In this document: in pieces, positions 54,419 to 64,000 of the stretch
How the letters are laid out: every line of letters starts with the position of its first letter
How positions within the stretch are numbered: position 1 is the stretch's first letter
From: Amaurobius ferox
Taxonomy: Eukaryota > Arthropoda > Arachnida > Araneae > Amaurobiidae
Assembly: GCA_951213105.1 (NCBI GenBank)
Contig: OX578150.1
Coordinates: 24,494,022 to 24,558,021, forward strand
Direction of reading: 5' to 3'
DNA length: 64,000 nt
Position numbers and translations under genes: made by a program
Notes under the pieces: generated by a model
What the model saw: the letters and a program-made list of their open reading frames with translations, nothing else
Told to the model about the DNA's origin: nothing
Database searches by the model: none

Positions 54419-55425
54419 TCAGTATACAGAGCTGTCACCTCTGTCAGCAACAACGGCTGTAATTCGGCTGGGCATTGAATCGAATTGAGCTTGGATGACA
54501 GATACAGATGCGTCATTCCATGCGGCTTCAATTCTATGTCAGAGTTCATCAATCGTAGTGGCTGGTGAGTGATGGCATGCCAGTGTCTTGGCAACCCATG
54601 ACCAGATGTTCTCAATGGGTGACAAATCTGGAGAACGTGCTAGCCAGGGCAAGAGTTGAACACCTTCTGTATTGAGAAAGATCAGGACAGCACAGGCAAC
54701 ATGCGGTCATGCATTATCTTTTTGAAGGATGGTGCCATACAGGCCACTGGTTTTAACATGTCCGAAATGTAGGCTATGCAAACAAGAGGTGACTGGGATG
54801 TGTACCCAATTTCACCCCCATACCATCAAGCTAGATGCTGGGCCAATATGACGATGACGAATGCAAGCTGGCAACGTTTGTTCTCTGTGCCTCCACACTT
54901 GGATACGTCCATCACGATGCTGTAAGCAGAACCGGGATTCGTCTGAAAAGATGACGTGATGCCACTCTTGTGTCCCGTGTCATTCGTCAGACCACTGTAA
55001 GCATGCCTGTTTGCTGCAGCATCAAGGGAAACCGCAACAATGGTCGTCATGCTGACAGTCTGGTGCTGCAGACATCATCGCACTGTCCGTGCGGACACTT
55101 GTCTTCCTGCAAACGAGCCAAGTTCCTTACTCTGGGTATGTAACGTGGCTATACGATCCTGCAAGGCCGAGAGGACAACATGTCTGTCCTTTCAGCTTTA
55201 GTGGCTCGAGGCCGCTGAAATCCTGCATGGCGCTCAGTATAGCCTTCCTAGACCTATCGATTCCATATTCGCCTGAGTCATTGGATCCCGACTAATGCGA
55301 ACAGCATTGTCGCGGAACGATAAACCGCAGTCCCTATAGGCCATGATCCTGCCGCAGTCGAATTTCGACATGTGCTGGTAGGAGTTTCTCTTTGTTACAC
55401 AAGGTATAACACAACCTTCACACAA
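54419..55425 (-). pseudogene. Tc1-like transposase, decayed
   Basis: The minus strand reads MSKFDCGRIMAYRDCGLSFR (helix-turn-helix), then EWHHVIFSDESRF (first catalytic Asp) with DGRIQVWRH, then LQKDNA-stop-PHVA (second Asp; CGA has become TGA), then WLARSPDLSPIENIWSWVA (terminal Glu retained), and RIEAAWNDASVSV... SMPSRITAVVADRGDSSVY before the stop at 54419-54421. Frameshifts separate the early blocks. It would have cut and pasted the element at TA sites. It is in another subgroup than the one at 35967. Confidence 0.88.
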
Positions 55426-55482
55426 CAGTTACCTTAAACCTTTCTGGTAGGTCGGACGGTCTGGGTTTCAATAACAACAACC
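55426..55482 (+). mobile_element. minimal SINE tail with 12-bp target duplication
   Basis: A 57-bp insert starts CAGTTACCTTAAACC and ends in CAATAACAACAACC. ACCTTCACACAA flanks it perfectly (55414-55425 and 55483-55494). It begins at the same SINE position as the insert at 2808. Confidence 0.85.
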
Positions 55483-55702
55483 ACCTTCACACAAACAGCC
55501 AACGTTCAAATGCGATTTCCGAATGAGAAACCAACCCACTGTGCAATCTTCTCTTTTACACAGAATGTAGATGGTATTAGTCGTACCTGCTTTGTGCGCA
55601 TGTGCTACCATGCTAATCATTTGCTTATCCCAGCATGTAGTACCTTTCTTGCAAATTTAACGTTTGTTTCATGACGTCTTCATTTTAATGGCTTGCAGTG
55701 TA

Positions 55703-56595
55703 GATGGGAATACATAAAATATTAATATTTCCTGTCAAAATGGCTGTATTTTAAGTGCATAAATTGTTGGTTTAATATATCTTTTTATAAAATATCCTTT
55801 CATTTCACTAACTACATGTTTGAAAAGTAATTTTCTTGCATAAAACATTAAATTATTAATAAAGTCTTAGTTGATGCAAACAGATTGCAAAACTTGAACA
55901 TGTCTTTACAGTAAAATGATATATAATGAGGATCATATACAAATGATGATTTTCGTGATATTGCCAGATAATTTTTTCTAAATTGCCAACAAATAAATGA
56001 AACACAACACTGAAATGGCGGCCGAGAGCACAAGTAAAACAGCAGATAAAAATTTAAAATAAAACTTTAATTTACAAAAGCATTATTTACACTATTTACA
56101 AATTTAAAGTTTTAAAAATCATAGTAGTTTTTATGTATCGGCTCTTGGCCGAAATTTGGTCTGTAAACTGCGAAAGGATAGTGACTAGCACCTTCGTATC
56201 TCAATTAGATCTCATCTCTCTTTTTCAAAGGTTCTCTTCCTATGCCGTTGGTAGGCCATAGTTCACAGCTTGTCAGAGGTGGCTTCATAAGTATTAATCA
56301 TTTAAACACCATGAGATTCCTTTTTTAAATGTTACATACAGAAATCTCAAACGGCTTATTTTTAGTGTTTCAAGATATGGAAATTCAACCATTTCACTCC
56401 TGCATAAAGTATGCCAACATGTGTGTGTAGGACTTCAAAAGATCAGTATTTTCTCCAAAAGATTTGGATAACAGGATGTTCTAATCAGGGGTTGAAAAAT
56501 TGTCAACAAACTTAGTAGCTAGAAATTTTTTTAGTAGCCGGCCAGCCAGTCGTGGCACGCGAATGTGGGTATGTCAATATTGTCAATATTTAATA
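55703..56595. other. no gene seen
   Basis: AT-rich DNA. A stretch at 56486-56570 (CAGGGGTTGAAAAAT, AGTAGCTAGAAATTTTTT) resembles the left end of the element at 46728. Confidence 0.5.
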
Positions 56596-59065
56596 CAGTG
56601 GCCGCCTCTTAATTGGATCAGCCGCTTTATCGAATCAAATCACGGAAAACGGAACGGAATCACTCTTTTACATTGAAACTCCGCCGTCTATTTGGATCAA
56701 AACCGCTAGATAAATGGATAAAAAACTTTCGCGATTCGATGTTCGTTTTTCATTGTTTGATCTTTCCATTGTGTTCTTCCCAACGTCAGCGTTTTATGGA
56801 GTTTTTTCTCAAAGCCTGACAAACAGGGTGCCATGTAGCGCGCAACAAAGTCAGACCCAGATTTCTTAGAAACGTGAATTCCCTGGGTGCCTGTGATAAG
56901 ACGCCACTCCCACACACGTGTAGCAGAAGGATTGAGAAAGGAAAGGGGAAGGGGTAAGAACGTTGGGGTTGAGGTTAAAAGGCACAGATGGTCACTTTGT
57001 TTGTTCATTATTAGTGTGTCGTGTTACAGTAAGCCCTTCTTTGTGAATTCGATGGCAAAACGCAAGGATTTTAGCTTGTCTGAAAAATATGAACTTCTTA
57101 AAAAATTTGATGTTCTGCCGAAATGCAATCAGACAAAAGCATCTTTGAAGATGGGCATACCTCAGTCAACTTTATGTCGCATTTTGAAACAAAGGAGTAA
57201 AATCTTAGATGATCATGTATTGAATAGAAACTCGAATTGTAAACGGCAACGAGTTGGAAAAGCAGAAGATGTTGAAGCAGCTCTCTTGAAATGGTTCAAG
57301 GTCGCACAACTTAAAAAAGTCCCACTGTCACATGCAATATTAAGCTTGAAAGCCGAAGAATTTGCTGAAACATTTGGAATCGAGGACTTTGATGCAACTG
57401 ACGAGTGGCTGACCAGATGGAAAAATCGAAACAACATTGTTTATGCAAAACAATATGGTGAAAAGGGAGATGCCGATATTAGAGCTGCAGTAAAATGGAT
57501 GTAATATATTCTGCCAGAACTATTGTCAGGATATTCTGCAAATCATGTCTATAATATGGATGAGACTGGGCTTTATTATCGTGCATTACCAGACCATACT
57601 CTGATGTTCAAAGATGACAATCGGTCGGAAGGTAAAAAAATAAAGGCTCGGGTAACAGTTCTCCTGACAAGTAATATGACTGGAACAGTAAAGAAAAGAC
57701 CATTCATCATAGGAACGAGCAAGAACCCACATTGCTTAAAAGGTGTAAAACAGCTTCCTGTAGAATACACAAACAATACAAAGGCATGGATGATGAGCGA
57801 GATTTTCGCAAAATACATGAGAAAATTAGACACAGAGCTTGGAACAGAAAAAATTGCTGTTTTGCTCAACAACTGCACTGCCCATCCGGAGTTGAAGTTA
57901 AACAACATAGAACTGTTTTATTTTTCACCAAATACCACATCAGTTATTCAACCATTGGATCAAGGAATCATAAAAACTTTTAAAACCTATTATCGCAAGG
58001 ATATAAGAATGAAAATTGTTCAGGCAACAGACGATTCAACGAAGCCTACTGCTAGTGATAATACAGCAAAATCAGTCAGTCTTCTTGACGCCTTTCACAT
58101 GATAATAAATGCATGGGAAAATGTTACTCCAATAACAATTTTCAATTGTTTCAAAAAATCGGGAGTCCTAGTTGAAGTAGCGAACAACATTCCACAGCAG
58201 CAAGAAGACCCACGCAATGACAAGGAGCTTACAAAAGAATTTTGGAACTGGGTCAATATCGATGGAAGCATACCGACATCAGCTGAAAAGATGGAAGAAG
58301 ACATTGTGTTAACAATTCAACAATCCAAAGAAACAACTGGAGAAGCAGATGAGGAAGAAAACAATGAACTGCCACCACCAACTGCTAGGGAATCGCGTCA
58401 GGCTCTTCAAATTCTTAGGGCATTAGAATAACGAGGTGCATTTCGCGATGACTATAATCCTTTTTGCGATATTGAAAAGGGAGTATCAAAGCTAATTAGT
58501 GCCACTACAAAGCAATCTACAATACAAATGTTTTTCCAATAAAGTACAGTAAGTACTTCTTCTTATATAGTGTATTTATTGCTACATATGTACTGTATAT
58601 AACATATACTCAGGGGCGGATTACCTTATCTTAGACTTTTACCTTATCTTTTCAATGTTAAATTTTATTGCAAAAAAAATTTAACCCTTTCTTTAAATTC
58701 TTAGTTCTATGTATGAAAAAGTAAGAACCTTCAAAACTTTTTTATATATGTACGACTATGTATGTTTCATGTATGTACAAAGCCGTCAAGAGCTTGTCTC
58801 GGGCCTTAGGACAGTCATTGAACCGGGGGCCCCGGGTCACTCTTCTATATGTTTTTACATAATTTTCTACCTGGTGTGGCTGACATTCGGGCCCTTGGGG
58901 AAATGGCCCCCTCTGCCCCCCCCCCCCCCCCAACTCTCCTGTGTATGTATTACTATGCTGAGTAAAAAAAAACGAAACTGCATCGCTGCCGCTTTTTCGA
59001 ATCGGCCGCTTTATTGGATCACACATCAATAGCACGAACGTGATCCAATTAAGCGGCGGCCACTG
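56596..59065 (+). mobile_element. pogo/Tigger transposon
   Basis: The TIRs CAGTGGCCGCCTCTTAATTG (left) and CAGTGGCCGCCGCTTAATTG (right, reversed) are flanked by TA (56594-56595 and 59066-59067). It encodes a Tigger-type transposase (57052-58542). A GC-rich stretch at about 58612-58940, with GGGGCCCCGGG and a long C-run, looks like a further nested insertion beginning near CAGGGGCGGATTACC. Confidence 0.92.
57052..58542 (+). pseudogene. Tigger-type (pogo) transposase, two in-frame stops
   Basis: A 497-codon frame with two stops (57502-57504 and 58429-58431). The N-terminus MAKRKDFSLSEKYELLKKFD has the CENP-B/pogo helix-turn-helix, followed by a second CENP-B-type DNA-binding domain (EAALLKWFKVAQLKKVPLSH, WLTRWKNRNNIV). 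The DDE domain shows NMDETGLYYRALPD (first Asp), then VLLNNCTAHPEL, where the usual second catalytic Asp is Asn, and TSVIQPLDQGIIKTFK (third Asp). The tail is acidic and ends TKQSTIQMFFQ. It is inactive by both stops and the catalytic change. Confidence 0.92.
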
Positions 59066-59101
59066 TATAAAATGATATCACTATTATTTTTTTAATAATT
59101 A

Positions 59102-60080
59102 CAGGAGAGCGCCGATTATCCGAACCTGTCGGGACCGGCCCTAGTTTGTATAAGCAAAAGTTCGGATAATTGGACAGGCAACAAGGGATGTTCCTGACTA
59201 TACTAAAATGGTTGAAATATATATTTTTTTATGCGTAATGGTTTTCTTAATACAGCAAATGTATGTTTTTATCAAATTTAGTAGTGGATAGGTAGATTAA
59301 AAAAAATATTGTATGTGCACAATTTTCCTTCACACTTTATCCAGGCATAGGATTGGCATCTGTTAGTGCTGGTATGTTTAAAAATTGTTTTTACTTTTTT
59401 TTATCCTTTTCATCTTTTAATTTTTTTTTTAACTTTTTAACTTTTTTTGTCTTTTTCATCTTTGTAATTTTTTTTTTTTGACTTTTTAATGATTTTTAAT
59501 TTTTTTTTCTCTTTTTATCATTTTCTGAACTGCAGGGATTAAAATTTAAGCGAAAACGCTTTCGATTGTTTTTTTACTTCAAAGAAAACATTCTTTTCAA
59601 TGCTGACATATCACTAATTCTTCTTAAATACTTTAGTTGAATAGGATCAGCATTCTCCTGTCATTCTAGACATTTCATAGCCGTTTCCAAACATTCAAAG
59701 GCTTCATTATGTGATGGACCTGGGTCATTTTCAGAACATTCTCTTTCATTTTCCTCAATTTCTTTTTCATTTTCAATCTCATCCACAATCTCATCATCAT
59801 TTAAAATCTGATATCCAGGATCATCTGCGTCACTATTTAACCACTTGTTAATTTCATTTTCTTCGTAACTTACGATTCTCCCAACTCCTTCATTGTTTTA
59901 CATTCCTCATTTTCATTACCAGATTTTTTAGATCCATTATCAGTTTTTTCTTTGCTATTTAAAATTTTATTCCAAGACTTCCGAAAATTATCTGGGTTTC
60001 GGTGTTTGTCAGGGGTAAGGATATAATTTTTTATTTTGGGTATAGTTATATCTTTGCTCCAGCGTACACACATTGTATGT
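59102..60080 (-). mobile_element. second pogo/Tigger-like element, one end only
   Basis: The end CAGGAGAGCGCCGATTATCC abuts TA at 59100-59101, only 34 bp from the previous element. Inside, the minus strand 60073-59630 encodes a Tigger/jerky-type transposase C-terminus (NFRKSWNKIL, then INKWLNSDADDPGYQILNDD and an acidic run), with a stop after KELGES. No partner end was found before Cdk7, so the transposase 5' side is lost. Confidence 0.72.
59630..60073 (-). pseudogene. Tigger/jerky-type transposase C-terminal fragment
   Basis: The fragment carries SWNKIL and DADDPGYQIL blocks typical of the C-terminal region after the DDE domain in Tigger transposases. At least one in-frame stop splits it (after KELGES). 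The DNA-binding and catalytic parts are absent. Confidence 0.65.
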
Positions 60081-60788
60081 AATTTTCACTGTTATTCATA
60101 TCAATAATATTGATTTATTTTGTGATTTTTTTTAGCTTTATGAATTCAATATATCTCTTTTAACTCATAGGCATTGCTGGGTACAGTTTAGTAAATTATA
60201 AATGGTCAGACGATAAATTATTAGTGTGTGTCAACTAGTCAATAAAATTTACTAGTGAAATTTAAACTTTATACAGATTGTTAAGGGACATAAGTACCCT
60301 ATTGTATTTGCTATATTCTTATAAAAATGGTTTTATTGGAAATTTATGTGGCAACTTGTGTGATATTTATGCGACAACTTGTACAAATCCACTATTAAAA
60401 CACAGTGAATTAGATCATTGCTATTAATATTTTCCCAGAAAGATGATGGTCAACTGATTATCTACAACTTTTTTTATAAAGACATTTTGAAACATGTATA
60501 TTTCTTTTAAAACCAGAAAACCAGTAGGTTTTGTTTTACTTTAGTTTGGACTTTAAAGGTACCTTTTCTTGCTTTCTTCTTGGATATAATATATTCACTG
60601 GTACACTAATTAAGCTACTTCGTTGGGACATAGTATATGCACTTGGGATAACCTTAAATAACAGTAATGGCTATAATAAGTTGTAATTAGAAAACATGTT
60701 GTAATTACAACTTATTATTGCCATAAGTTGTAATTAGACACAGATTTTTCTATATATTTTTGCTTATATTTATAAACTGTTTCATTTG
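60081..60788. other. upstream region or 5' intron of Cdk7
   Basis: AT-rich, no gene seen. An inverted/direct repeat of AATAAGTTGTAATTAG lies near 60673-60740. Because a 3' splice site precedes the Cdk7 ATG, part of this is probably an intron in the 5' UTR. Confidence 0.5.
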
Positions 60789-60789
60789 G

Positions 60790-60820
60790 ATAATCTTTTT
60801 TTTCTTCTTTTTTTTCCCAG
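60790..60820 (+). promoter_or_regulatory. probable 3' splice site before the Cdk7 start codon
   Basis: A long T/C-rich tract ends TTTTTTTCCCAG at 60820, four bases before the ATG at 60825. This is a strong acceptor signal and implies a non-coding upstream exon outside what I can identify. Confidence 0.7.
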
Positions 60821-60824
60821 TGTA

Positions 60825-61853
60825 ATGGCTGAAAGCAAAGTTAAGAGATATGAGAAGATTTCTTTCCTTGGTGAAGGTCAATTTGCAACTGTATACAAAG
60901 CGAGGGACATTACTAATGGAATGATTGTGGCTGTAAAAAAGATAAAAGTAGGAAATAGAACAGAAGCAAAAGATGGAATTAATCGCACAGCTATAAGAGA
61001 AATCAAATTTCTTAGAGATTTGAAGCATCCTAATGTTATTGGACTTCTAGATGTTTTTGGTCACAAATCAAATGTTTCTCTTGTTTTTGATTTTATGGAT
61101 ACTGACCTTGAAATTGTAATAAAAGATTCTCAAATTGTCCTTACTCCTGGTCACATAAAGGCCTATATTATCATGACCTTGCATGGACTTGAATACTTGC
61201 ATTCTAATTGGATTTTGCACAGAGATTTGAAACCAAATAATCTTCTTATTAATAGTGAAGGTGTCTTGAAGTTGGGGGATTTTGGTTTGGCTAAGAATTA
61301 TGGATCTCCAAATAAGGTTTATTCTCATCAAGTTGTTACACGGTGGTATAGAGCTCCAGAGCTAATATTTGGGGCCCGGATTTATTCTACTGGAATTGAT
61401 ATGTGGGCTGTTGGTTGTATTTTGGCTGAACTTCTTTTAAGAGTTCCATTTCTTCCTGGTGAGACTGATTTGGACCAGCTGAATCAAATATTTAGAGTAC
61501 TAGGTTCACCATCTGAAGAGGACTGGCCTCATGTATCAACTTTACCACATTTTGTTCAGTTCAAACCCATGCCAGCCATACCTTTTCAGGATATTTTTAC
61601 AGCTGCTTGTGATGATTTGATTCAGGTGCTTGAGAAGATGCTTGCTCTCAATCCACTTAAGCGTTGTACTTGCAAAGAGGCTCTAACAATGTCTTATTTC
61701 AGTAATAGACCTGCACCTACTCCATGTTCTCAATTACCTATGCCAACAGGTAATACAATTATGATAACAGAGGAGTATACTCCAAATATGTCTTTGAAAA
61801 GAAAAATTTGTGAAGCCGATTCAGTGGGTCTAGCTAAAAAATTAATGTTTTAG
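60825..61853 (+). CDS. Cdk7: cyclin-dependent kinase 7
   Basis: A 342-residue Ser/Thr kinase, close to the 346 of human CDK7. With cyclin H and MAT1 it forms the CDK-activating kinase, which phosphorylates the T-loops of cell-cycle CDKs and, within TFIIH, the RNA polymerase II C-terminal domain. Seen: glycine loop [11 protein letters not shown] (residues 16-26), AVKKIK with the catalytic Lys 38, the CDK7-type cyclin helix [11 protein letters not shown] (51-61), [10 protein letters not shown] (132-141), DFGLAK (152-157), and the T-loop [21 protein letters not shown]. The residue matching human Thr170 is Ser167 here, while the Ser164 equivalent (Ser161) is kept. The C-terminus ends KKLMF, as in the family (KKLIF). 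I start at MAESKVKRY; the upstream in-frame Met lies before the splice acceptor. The coding region has no intron. Confidence 0.96.
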   Translation: MAESKVKRYEKISFLGEGQFATVYKARDITNGMIVAVKKIKVGNRTEAKDGINRTAIREIKFLRDLKHPNVIGLLDVFGHKSNVSLVFDFMDTDLEIVIKDSQIVLTPGHIKAYIIMTLHGLEYLHSNWILHRDLKPNNLLINSEGVLKLGDFGLAKNYGSPNKVYSHQVVTRWYRAPELIFGARIYSTGIDMWAVGCILAELLLRVPFLPGETDLDQLNQIFRVLGSPSEEDWPHVSTLPHFVQFKPMPAIPFQDIFTAACDDLIQVLEKMLALNPLKRCTCKEALTMSYFSNRPAPTPCSQLPMPTGNTIMITEEYTPNMSLKRKICEADSVGLAKKLMF

Positions 61854-61965
61854 TACTCTGTAAGCAAAGAATGTTAAAACGTAAATGTTAATATTGTGTT
61901 CATTTGTAGTTTTCTGTTAACTAGATATTGTAAATATATTTCAAAGCATGTTTGTTAATATTTTG

Positions 61966-61971
61966 AATAAA
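61966..61971 (+). terminator. Cdk7 polyadenylation signal
   Basis: AATAAA lies 113 bp after the Cdk7 stop codon, the first canonical signal downstream, giving a short 3' UTR. Confidence 0.65.
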
Positions 61972-61989
61972 TTGTATTCAAAACAAAAT

Positions 61990-63417
61990 TTGATCTTTTA
62001 TTTATTTCGAAATTACAAATTCCTAATTTTATGTTTGGATTAAATCGAGAATTTGAGAACTGATGAATATGAGAGCTTAGTTTTAAAAAGTGTGTATTGA
62101 TTTATTCACTTTAGCAATACGAATTATAAATTGTGCTATTTCTAATTTTTGTAATATTATAAGTAGCTGCAAGTAGTATTACATTTCTTAAGTCATGAAT
62201 TTTGGGATAATCTATTTTCTATTTTTATCAATTAATATAAATTCATATTCTCTTATAATTCAGGAGAGAAAATTTGATTGTCATACAAGCTTTCATTTCA
62301 AAGACTGTCCATATGTGAAGTGATTTTTCAGGGTTCATATGTTTCAAAGGAATCCAAGAATTCTCAGTCAGTTTAAATTCGACTCAAAATTTTAAGAAGA
62401 AACTCTTGAAAAGTTGTACTTTTTCATCAAAAACGTGTAATAAAAAATGGCTTTTTGCTAGTCTGGAAAGTTCAAACTGATTATTTTATACTATATTGTA
62501 TATTAAATCAATTAAGGCTTGATTTTTTGGTTGTGTTCACAAATTTTTTTAACATTGATGTTAACTAAGTAACGTGGTTGTTGCTCATTTTTTCCATTTA
62601 TATTTACTAATTGCATAATTTGAATTCTTGTGACTAAATAAAATGTTGCGATTCAGACTGGAAGTTAGAAAACACATTTTATTGGTAGAAAGTAACAGAA
62701 AATCAGTAATCCATTAACATTCTTCAAAATAAGTTTTACATACTTTACGTAACACATCTTGATTTGAATTCCCAGAAGAGGTGCAATTTGACATAGATTA
62801 TTTAGGTATAGATTTGATATCAACTGGGATGACAGCTCCTCAAAGGATTCCCCTGCAATGGGTGAATACGGGTGTCACAATCCTGAGGTGCCCTAGTGAA
62901 TCTTCTTCTCTTGGTACACAAATGGCTATTAGCTTTTAAAAAATAAATGTTCTTATAAATCAATATCTCATACTGCTAACAACAATTTTTTTTTAGATTG
63001 CTTTATTAAAAATATTTTTTGATTTTACAAAAAAAAAAATTGTTAAAATGAGAAATTTTGTTTGCAAACTAATAATTTATTTTTTAATTTTTGGCTTTAT
63101 ACTGTTTTTTGCCATCTTATGCAAAATCTGACATTTTTCATGTTTATATTTTTTGCTTATAACTCGATTTTTGTGGACTTTGAAGCAAGGGTGGCAGTTT
63201 TAATTTCTACTAGATTTTCAGCATGTTATAGATGCAAAAAGATTTTGTTGTTACATGAAGGGCAATGTTATCCATCCTATTATCCAAACTGAATTGCACT
63301 TTTTGAACATTATCTTATAAAATAGATTGTTCTATTCTTTTAGCAATTTTTGACTTACACCAAATGTTTAATATACCAGGTAGTAAAAAAGGTAACCAGA
63401 TCTTTATTGAATGGTCA
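61990..63417. other. no gene seen
   Basis: AT-rich DNA downstream of Cdk7. A 76-codon frame at 63062-63292 has no recognisable motif. Confidence 0.5.
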
Positions 63418-63421
63418 TTAA

Positions 63422-64000
63422 CCCTTTCCGGACGACGGCATTCCAGAACTGCCGTGGCACAAAGGATGGAGCGCTTCGCTTCCGAACTGTTCTCAAAGGA
63501 TGGCAAATTTTTTGCGCTAAGCTTAACTCTTGAAAAAAATTCACTAAAAATCACCTATTCAACACAGAAATCTACTGTTTTCAGGAATGAAAGAAATATT
63601 TATTTTCTATTTGATGTATATTTTTCATACAAATCTGAATACAAAATACTCGTTAGTTGCTCCCATTCTTTTATCCGAAATACACGAATAATTTCACTGC
63701 CTCTAAAACCCAAACAAAAAACATACTCACTTATATTCCTATGATTCACCAACGAAATCATAACACTGAAATAAAAACAAAACCTGAAACTCAATTATAA
63801 AATTGCTGATGCTGTGAGAATTGCTCTGTCTTGTTTATATTACAAAATCATGTTTCACCGCTCCAAATGGAGAAATAATTCATTGGATCCTCTTTATGCC
63901 AAGGTCATGTATCTGCAAAATACATTGAAGTTAGTTCCACGGACATTTAACGCCATCTAGTAGACAAATTAAAACGTTCCTTGTGAAAGCACGCATGCGT
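63422..64000. mobile_element. piggyBac-like MITE, cut by the window end
   Basis: It starts CCCTTTCCGGACGACGGC right after TTAA (63418-63421). The interior matches 25256-25939 closely and 15601-16742 more loosely. The right end lies beyond the window. Confidence 0.8.

Larger units (their letters stand above)
52633..55700 (-). mobile_element. Tc1-like transposon enlarged by SINEs and a tandem array
   Basis: The left end CACTGCTGTCCATTAAAATT and the right end, reversed CACTGCAAGCCATTAAAATG, are inverted repeats with TA on both sides (52631-52632 and 55701-55702). The transposase remnant is on the minus strand (54419-55425). A SINE (52789-53050), a SINE fragment (53123-53250), a tandem array (53270-53900) and a short SINE tail (55426-55482) have been added inside. 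Confidence 0.82.

Noticed and set aside
56887..57051. Longer start of the Tigger transposase (55 more residues)
   Set aside because: The family-like N-terminus begins MAKRKDFSLSEK; the upstream part has no similarity to the DNA-binding domain.
57576..57908. Minus-strand 110-codon ORF inside the Tigger element
   Set aside because: It is antisense to the well-supported transposase and has no motif.
59201..59560. T-rich runs (TTTTTAACTTTTT) as a Pol III terminator cluster
   Set aside because: They are low-complexity sequence in a decayed transposon with no Pol III promoter nearby.
60786..60824. In-frame N-terminal extension of Cdk7 (13 extra residues)
   Set aside because: The extension is encoded by the polypyrimidine tract and AG of a probable splice acceptor, is purely hydrophobic, and is absent from the family.

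Overview
This is a stretch of AT-rich animal nuclear DNA. The evidence is intron/UTR-style organisation, two recognisable single-copy eukaryotic genes, LINE, BEL/Pao, Tc1-like, pogo/Tigger, Merlin, piggyBac and hAT-like elements, and tRNA-derived SINEs. The mix (jockey-type LINEs, a Merlin with an ISXO2-type transposase, Tc1-like elements of the type common in arachnids, SINEs ending in CAA repeats) points to an arthropod. A chelicerate, perhaps a spider, is my best guess but is inference, not proof.

Host genes are few. A phosducin-like protein gene (PDCL) is intact at 31018-31878 (+). A second copy at 12068-12831 carries a net 97-bp deletion with a frameshift and is probably a pseudogene. 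A Cdk7 gene with an uninterrupted reading frame lies at 60825-61853 (+), just after a good 3' splice site. Everything else with coding character is transposon-derived and mostly broken.

Layout. 1-1587: AT-rich DNA with a pogo-like MITE and a palindrome. 1588-6343 and 7109-11863: two near-identical ~4.75-kb direct copies, each holding a dead jockey-like LINE ORF2; a LINE ORF1 (gag) fragment lies between them. 12068-14528: the truncated PDCL copy and its 3' flank. 14530-16742: SINE pieces and a piggyBac-like element. 16787-19250: a 197-bp satellite and older tandem duplications. 19259-29020: AT-rich DNA with BEL/Pao, LINE, piggyBac and SINE fragments. 29021-34828: the second PDCL locus, a ~5.8-kb segmental duplicate without the LINE but with its own SINE and a nearly intact Merlin transposon. 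35347-41979: a MITE, then a three-level nest (a MITE inside an unclassified 4.9-kb transposon inside a Tc1-like element). 41980-52630: long gene-poor DNA with a possible hAT-like element holding an orphan 165-codon ORF. 52633-55700: a second Tc1-like element loaded with SINEs and a tandem array. 56596-60080: two pogo/Tigger elements side by side. 60825-61971: Cdk7. 63422 to the end: a third piggyBac-like copy.

The most informative structures are comparisons between duplicates. The second PDCL locus shows the empty site of the LINE, and the first shows the empty site of the Merlin, so insertions, target deletions and target-site duplications can be read directly. All calls come from reading the sequence; no database search was run.
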